DNA of 64,000 nucleotides from Dipylidium caninum (taxonomy: Eukaryota > Platyhelminthes > Cestoda > Cyclophyllidea > Dipylidiidae), in the NCBI GenBank assembly GCA_017562135.1, contig QEYB01001349.1, forward strand, positions 60,674 to 124,673, given 5' to 3'. Positions within the stretch are counted from its first letter, which is position 1. Every line of letters starts with the position of its first letter. The notes under the pieces were generated by a model that worked only from the letters and a program-made list of their open reading frames with translations, ran no database searches and had not been told where the DNA came from. Of the stretch, positions 58,771-64,000 are shown piece by piece. The translations under genes were made by a program, and so were the position numbers.

Positions 58771-61700
58771 CATGGTCTCCATGGTTGTGTGGTAAAATTA
58801 CAGCGTTCTACATAGGGCACTTTGACCCAATTTCTACCCCACGTCGCAGTTTGTAACCACCGTGTCCGCACGCTCTCCTTGTTGAAGTTATGTACAGAGC
58901 TCTGGACTCTTTTTAATTTAGATATAGTCAACAAGGCCCGCGAAGGACAGAGATCTTGCTGACCACAGATACCATGGGGTTGCTGGCGTCGGCAGTAAGT
59001 TCTTCTTCATCCATCTCATCAATCCGTCAGATGAGAATCGAGATATCCCCTACGTTATCTTGAAAATTTCTCAACCGAATTCCCGGTCCCCAAGGAATGG
59101 ACGTGGCAACCTCGACGCAGTAGTCTCTTCGTTCTGTCGGCGAATGGTCCAGGCCTTGTTAACCATTTCCCAAGCGTCATTCGCTGTTGTGGGTGTTGTA
59201 CAAGTAAAGGGAACAGAAGGATGACGCTGAAAGAGATTAGTCGATGCGGTTGTCCTCCTCCCCCGTTCCGGTCAGCAAACATATCAATGAGCCTGCTGAT
59301 GTGGTCGAGGAAGGAGGGTGGCCCACTGCGTCTTCCCTCGCGTGGAAGAGGACTTTCCTCAACTCTCGCGCCCGTGTGCTGGGGGCCTTGTTAGGAGATG
59401 AAGGAAAATGATATCGGCAAGGACAGTAGAGAAAAAAAATAGAGAGGCACGTAGTATATTACCCCGCCCCTGTGCTTCTCTTTCGCGAAACTAATCACCT
59501 AAATGCCGCCTGCATGGCGACAACAAAAGCCAAATTACCCAAAAAAGAGTAGAAATATGACTTAGATTTTTAAACCAAAAAGTATATTTCCTTTCCAGCG
59601 TTACAACCCCACCATCCTGGCTCTTCCTCTCCATCTTCGTGCAAACGCATCGCTGACAATCACGATGTGATTGTAGGGTAGTGGCTTTAACAAGTTCCCA
59701 CCCACGGAAGGTTGCGAAGCAACAGAGTTCCTCGTATTCCAAGCAGAGAGAGGGAAGATTATGGGTTTCTTAGCCTGCAAGTACTACATCTGTTTACTGC
59801 ACGTTCGAGTAGGGGATGCTCCCAAGAATAAGCTGGTGAAAAGGAAGTGGAAATAAGTTTCACACGAAATTTGTCTCGTGAAGAGGGGAAGAGCGTTGGG
59901 AATAAAGTTGTGAAAAGCCGGTCTTTTGCACGCCAAGTACGGGCCAAGTGGTGCATTTTCGTCTTTGGCGCTTGTCGACGCGTGTTTTCGGGGCGTCGTC
60001 GTAAGAAACAGATTAGGATAAAGCGTCTGCGAGCTGACCAGACTGCCTATTGTCTACTCCAGCGGAAAATGCCAGATCGCATTGCAACTACGCTTTGCGG
60101 AGAAGTGTGTCCAATTAATTTGTTAAAGAGAGATTGCCGATTGGCGATTCACCCTACACTTCGAACAACAGCAGAATGTGGTGGGCGAAGTTTACACCTT
60201 CTCATCACCCACTAAATGCGAAGTGGAGAAGCCATATTCGCCGACAACTGACGATTCCTCTTTGCCTCCGTCTTCGTTGCTTAGTCGCAAAAGAAAAATG
60301 TCTTCTTTGATGCCAGTGATTCTAGATCGTCTCGCCTATTCGCATCCTCATCGATGTTCTGCTGGATACGAAGTGGTTCTCTACGTCAGACGCACGCTTA
60401 GGGTGCCTTTTGCAAAGTAGAACTTCTCTTCCACCCCAAAGTCGTCGGTTTTGTCGTGTTTAACATCACCTGGGGCGGGAGAATGCCACCAAGGGACGAG
60501 TCGACATCACACCACACAATCACCGCCCTCCATTTCCACCTGGCTTACTGCGCCTCACTCCGACCACCGCCCTCACCCGGACCACAGGTTACTACAAACA
60601 TCCGCGGGGCTCCCTCTTCTTAAACACACTTTCCCTCACATTCGGCAATCCATTCGTTCAGAGGACCGCTATTTCTTCTCAAACAGTCCTTATCAGCAAT
60701 ATCCCCAGCCACTCACACTTGGGCTGGTTGATGCGAAACAACAATGTGAGTCACCATTCTTTAATCCGCATTCCTCCGCTTTCGTTAGCCTCTTGAAAGC
60801 AAAGCGGCTGTTACGGTTATAGAGTGGAGAATATTTGTGACTACATCATCGTTTCCCACAGCCTCTAAGCAGTGGTGAAAATTAGCCTGGTTGCTTGATC
60901 GTAGATCGCATGATGCCTTTCCAACATGCCGTCCGCTCTTTCACTAACATCGCGTCTCAATCAGTGGTGGTGTAATAAGGCGCCTCAAGAAGGCAACGCG
61001 TGAGCGAAATGCAGAAAGTGCCGAAACGACAGTTGGCTCGAGAAGGTAGGCAGTCTGCGTGGAGACACCCACTGAGCTGCACATTGCCGGGATCACAGTG
61101 GATGAGGATGTTGAAGCCGAGGTGGCTGTTGCCGCGAGAGGAGCCGACCCCACCTTTGCAGTGAATTGGACCCTGGGCGAGACCGAGGCCAGCTTCTGTA
61201 GCTCTCGCCTCAAGGCACGCCAGATAAGGGCAGGTGCCCTGTGTGCCCTAGGAACATCCTTCTCCAGCGTCCTCTCGCACGTTGGTCACGCCTCCTCCGG
61301 TCAATCTGCATTGAAATGCTGGCAGCGGTGCAAACGAAGACCACATCCAAGTGGGCGTACTCGGTTAAACGCTGGTTTTCTCCCCGTCTCGAGGGTGTCT
61401 CCCCAAACTCCAGTGCCCATCGCTTCTCGCTCTATTCCACCAGACTGTGACACTGTCCATGCAGGCATTTGTGTTCACTGCGGAGAATCAGCAACCGGCC
61501 GCTTGCCCTCCGACGCCTGTCAGTTTTTGCGGCCAACACGCGCTGAAGTTGCACTGCCTACCTCCTTCCTTCCTCGATCCCACAGTAGTTGTGCTTGGAA
61601 ACGTACTCGACGTCTGTTCGCCAACTCAAAATTGCAAACTGTGGCAGGAATCCGCGTCATCCAGCATAAAGCCATCGCCGTGGAAGAGGTGACAGCGGCA

Positions 61701-64000
61701 GGTAAGGGAAGGGCCGAACCTTGCAGGTCTAAAAGATGTCCCACACATCGTGAAGTTTAAATGAGCCGACACGCATGAATGTCAACCCGATGCAGCAAGG
61801 GCCCGGGGGGGGGAACGTGGGTCCCGCTTGCCGCACGACGGATGAGTCCTTACCCGCAGTCAGGCCTGTCTCCGGTTGTCGCCGGCGTCCTCCAATCTCC
61901 ATGCGGCATACCTGAGCAGTCAAGATGTCATCTCTAGCAGCGTCTTCTGCGATGACAACTCGGACGCCCATCTCGCCCGCCTCTTGCGTGCCCATGCCCG
62001 GCGGTTCGAGGAGGACGACGGCGACGGAGGGGAAGAGGATAAGAAGACACTAGCGAAGTTGGAGGCAGCTACCTACCTCCCCAACCAACCTGCTGCGATT
62101 CCTTCCGCCCATTTCCGCCGTTTCTCGCCAACTGGCGTCATGGTCTCGCGGATTGAGACATATGCTGACTCGGAATATCCGACCACGGGCCGGCCTTCGT
62201 TAGCGCTTCGGCTGCCGCCCTGCATCTTCACCCCTCCGTTTGGCCTGCAGACAGACCCCCTGCTCGACCTTGGCCTCTGCCCTCTCGGCTGTCTCTCTGT
62301 CCTCATCCTCCTGCGTGCTCGAGAGCGTGCCTCTCGCCCTACGGCTGCCGCCACTTTCACCGTTCTCGCGCTGCTGGCCATCAACCCTTTCCATGAATTC
62401 TCATTCCCTTCTCCGATCTTGGACGAAATCCAATCACCTCGTGCCCCTTCGCCCACTTTCCACTCAAATGCAACCTTATTAGATCGCCTTTGCAGTCCTA
62501 CTTATTGATTAATCGTCTTCGATAATATGGCCTCAGTAAGATTCTGTTACCAGCCATCGTTGACGCCATCCATCTTGAAGATATGCTGCGTCCTGTTAAG
62601 TAGATGCACAAGTTTGAAAGGAGTCGCACCGACTTGACATGCGGCTGTTGTCTCGCCACTTCTTGCCGCTGCAGCGCCTCGCAGGAGCGGTGAGAAATAC
62701 GGATCTTATAGTCGTTTAGAGGCTCCGCAGGGCAGATGAAGGAAGCAAAACTGGCATCCATTTGGTCAGTCGCACGCCAAAAAATTTGGATGGGTGGTTG
62801 CAGTCGGACCACGTTGAATCGCTCTCAAAAACTCCACATTTCTTGTCCCTTGCTCTTCACCGCTGCCTCGCTGTGCCGGACGGGCACACGTCATTACCGT
62901 CTGCATTCCTCATTCATTCGGAGCGCTAGTGTTGAGAGGAAAGAGTGTAGCAAAAAATCCACCTCTCCATCTTGCGGACCAGAGAGATGCAGAGCGGTCT
63001 GAGTTATCGATGGTCTCCCCTAGTCGTTCATTTCAACGCAATGGCAGGGAGTCGTCTACACCGTCAGATAGAGTTACTCGTGGCTGACCTCGTTATACTC
63101 TGGACGTGTTAGGCGATAGAAGCAGCTAATGAAGGGGAGCCGGAGACAGAACGGTACACGCGTGCTACCACAAAAACAGAGGGCAGGTGGAGAGTTGAAG
63201 AAGGAAAGGGGATCGCAACACCAGATGAAGTCGGCTTCAACAACAGCATTGCAACCCAGACATACGTATTTCAACCCAGTGCATAAAATATCAGCCGCGA
63301 CGACGAATTAATGCGATTAAAAATGTTGCACAAGGCGCAATTGATGTGCGAAAATAGAACACACCTAGAACGGGGACTTCGGATTGGTTGATTTCGTTCA
63401 CCAATAAGAAAGCGAAATGGTTGCAGGCTAAATGAGTACAATGGCGTCGGAGAGGCGTTGCTCGGCCGGTGTGCGCGTAAGCGGACCCACTCGAGGAAGC
63501 CTATTGGTGTGGTGGACCTGAGACTGCAAATCGCCAAATCGATGAAGCCCAATGTTTCGCCACGACGTACTCATGCCGCCTTGTCATTAAGCGCATCTCG
63601 CCGTTGTACGCATTGTGTTCCCCTTTTTTGCCTGGTTTTCATCAACAGAAGGGCCGGATTGCCGTTCGATCACTCCAGCCCATCTGCAGCAATATCCGCC
63701 CACGGTCAGTTGGAACACTTTCGTTGGTTGCGTGACAAATGTGACTGGAATCCTCTTGTGCTCCCCACTTGGAAGCACTGTAAGGGTGGTCGATCGTCTG
63801 CCAAGACTATTACTCGAATTCGAAGCGAGTCGAAGTCGTAGTCGAGTCGAGTTGAGTCGAGTGACTGTTCAAGCGCTTCCTCTTCCAATGCAGAACCAGC
63901 CCACACGAAATGAGCTACTCATACATCTTGAAAGGATTTGCGGGGATGGCCGAGTTTGGGTGGACAAAGAAATCGACAGCCGTCGGACGTACGGTAGCAG
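58771..64000. other. G+C-rich right end, no gene supported
   Basis: Several exon-like fragments on minus between 60.9 and 62.0 kb are discussed as a finding but cannot be joined into a defensible gene. A GTCGA/GAGTC tandem run lies at 63824-63863. No RNA gene was recognised. Confidence 0.4.
63824..63863. repeat. Short (G)AGTC-type tandem repeat
   Basis: gcgagtcgaagtcgtagtcg followed by agtcgagttgagtcgagtg, an imperfect five/six-base tandem array. Confidence 0.75.

Noticed and set aside
63900..63990. gcggggatggccgagtttgg, resembling the start of a class II tRNA (Ser/Leu)
   Set aside because: No matching acceptor stem, anticodon arm or GGTTCGAATCC box follows within the window.
1..64000. CRISPR arrays, bacterial operons, phage or plasmid genes, viral genes
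   Set aside because: None seen. Gene structure is spliced and eukaryotic throughout, and no direct-repeat/spacer array or viral protein motif is present.

Overview
The window is eukaryotic nuclear DNA from a metazoan, most likely a parasitic flatworm and probably a tapeworm. Nearly every recognisable gene is split into many small exons with GT-AG introns. Several introns are very short (34-46 nt), a size class known from cestodes, and the proteins are animal families (DYRK1, SARNP/CIP29, PLEKHA8/FAPP2, coronin, C11orf54, CCDC43, TMEM14). There is no sign of prokaryotic, organellar or viral DNA. The species call is inference; the exon models are read from the sequence, and in almost all of them codon phase closes exactly across every junction. 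Layout: positions 1 to about 38,700 are AT-rich and hold eight genes. Seven lie head-to-tail on the minus strand: the 5' part of a DYRK1/minibrain kinase (34-8732, running off the left edge), an SARNP-like SAP/RFG-repeat RNA-binding protein (11586-12433), a PLEKHA8/FAPP2-type PH plus GLTP lipid-transfer protein (13820-18116), a divergent coronin with a long in-phase C-terminal tail (18829-27971), a C11orf54/DUF1907 protein (28598-30874), an unrecognised 222-aa basic/acidic protein (32134-32891) and a CCDC43-like protein (33543-34708). One unrecognised 163-aa six-exon gene lies on the plus strand (36970-37811). From about 38,800 to 64,000 the DNA is visibly richer in G+C and CpG. There open frames occur in every frame by chance, so ORF length is not evidence of a gene. 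The only gene I can support there is a four-exon TMEM14-family membrane protein (40487-40906, minus). The rest is filled with fragments of at least two dispersed repeat families in both orientations (about 42.0-58.8 kb) and low-complexity tracts; a possible coding locus at 38.8-39.9 kb is unproven. The genes do not form an operon or one pathway; they are ordinary housekeeping-type genes (signalling kinase, mRNA export, Golgi lipid transport, actin cytoskeleton, mitochondrial membrane). I found no gene cluster resembling a new defence or mobile system. The most interesting signals are sequence departures within known families: loss of the glycolipid-recognition triad in the FAPP2 GLTP domain, replacement of two of three expected zinc-ligand histidines in the C11orf54 homologue, a coronin with a degenerate propeller and a tail of roughly 660 residues, introns that may be as small as 26-28 nt, and the undescribed repeat family in the G+C-rich half.
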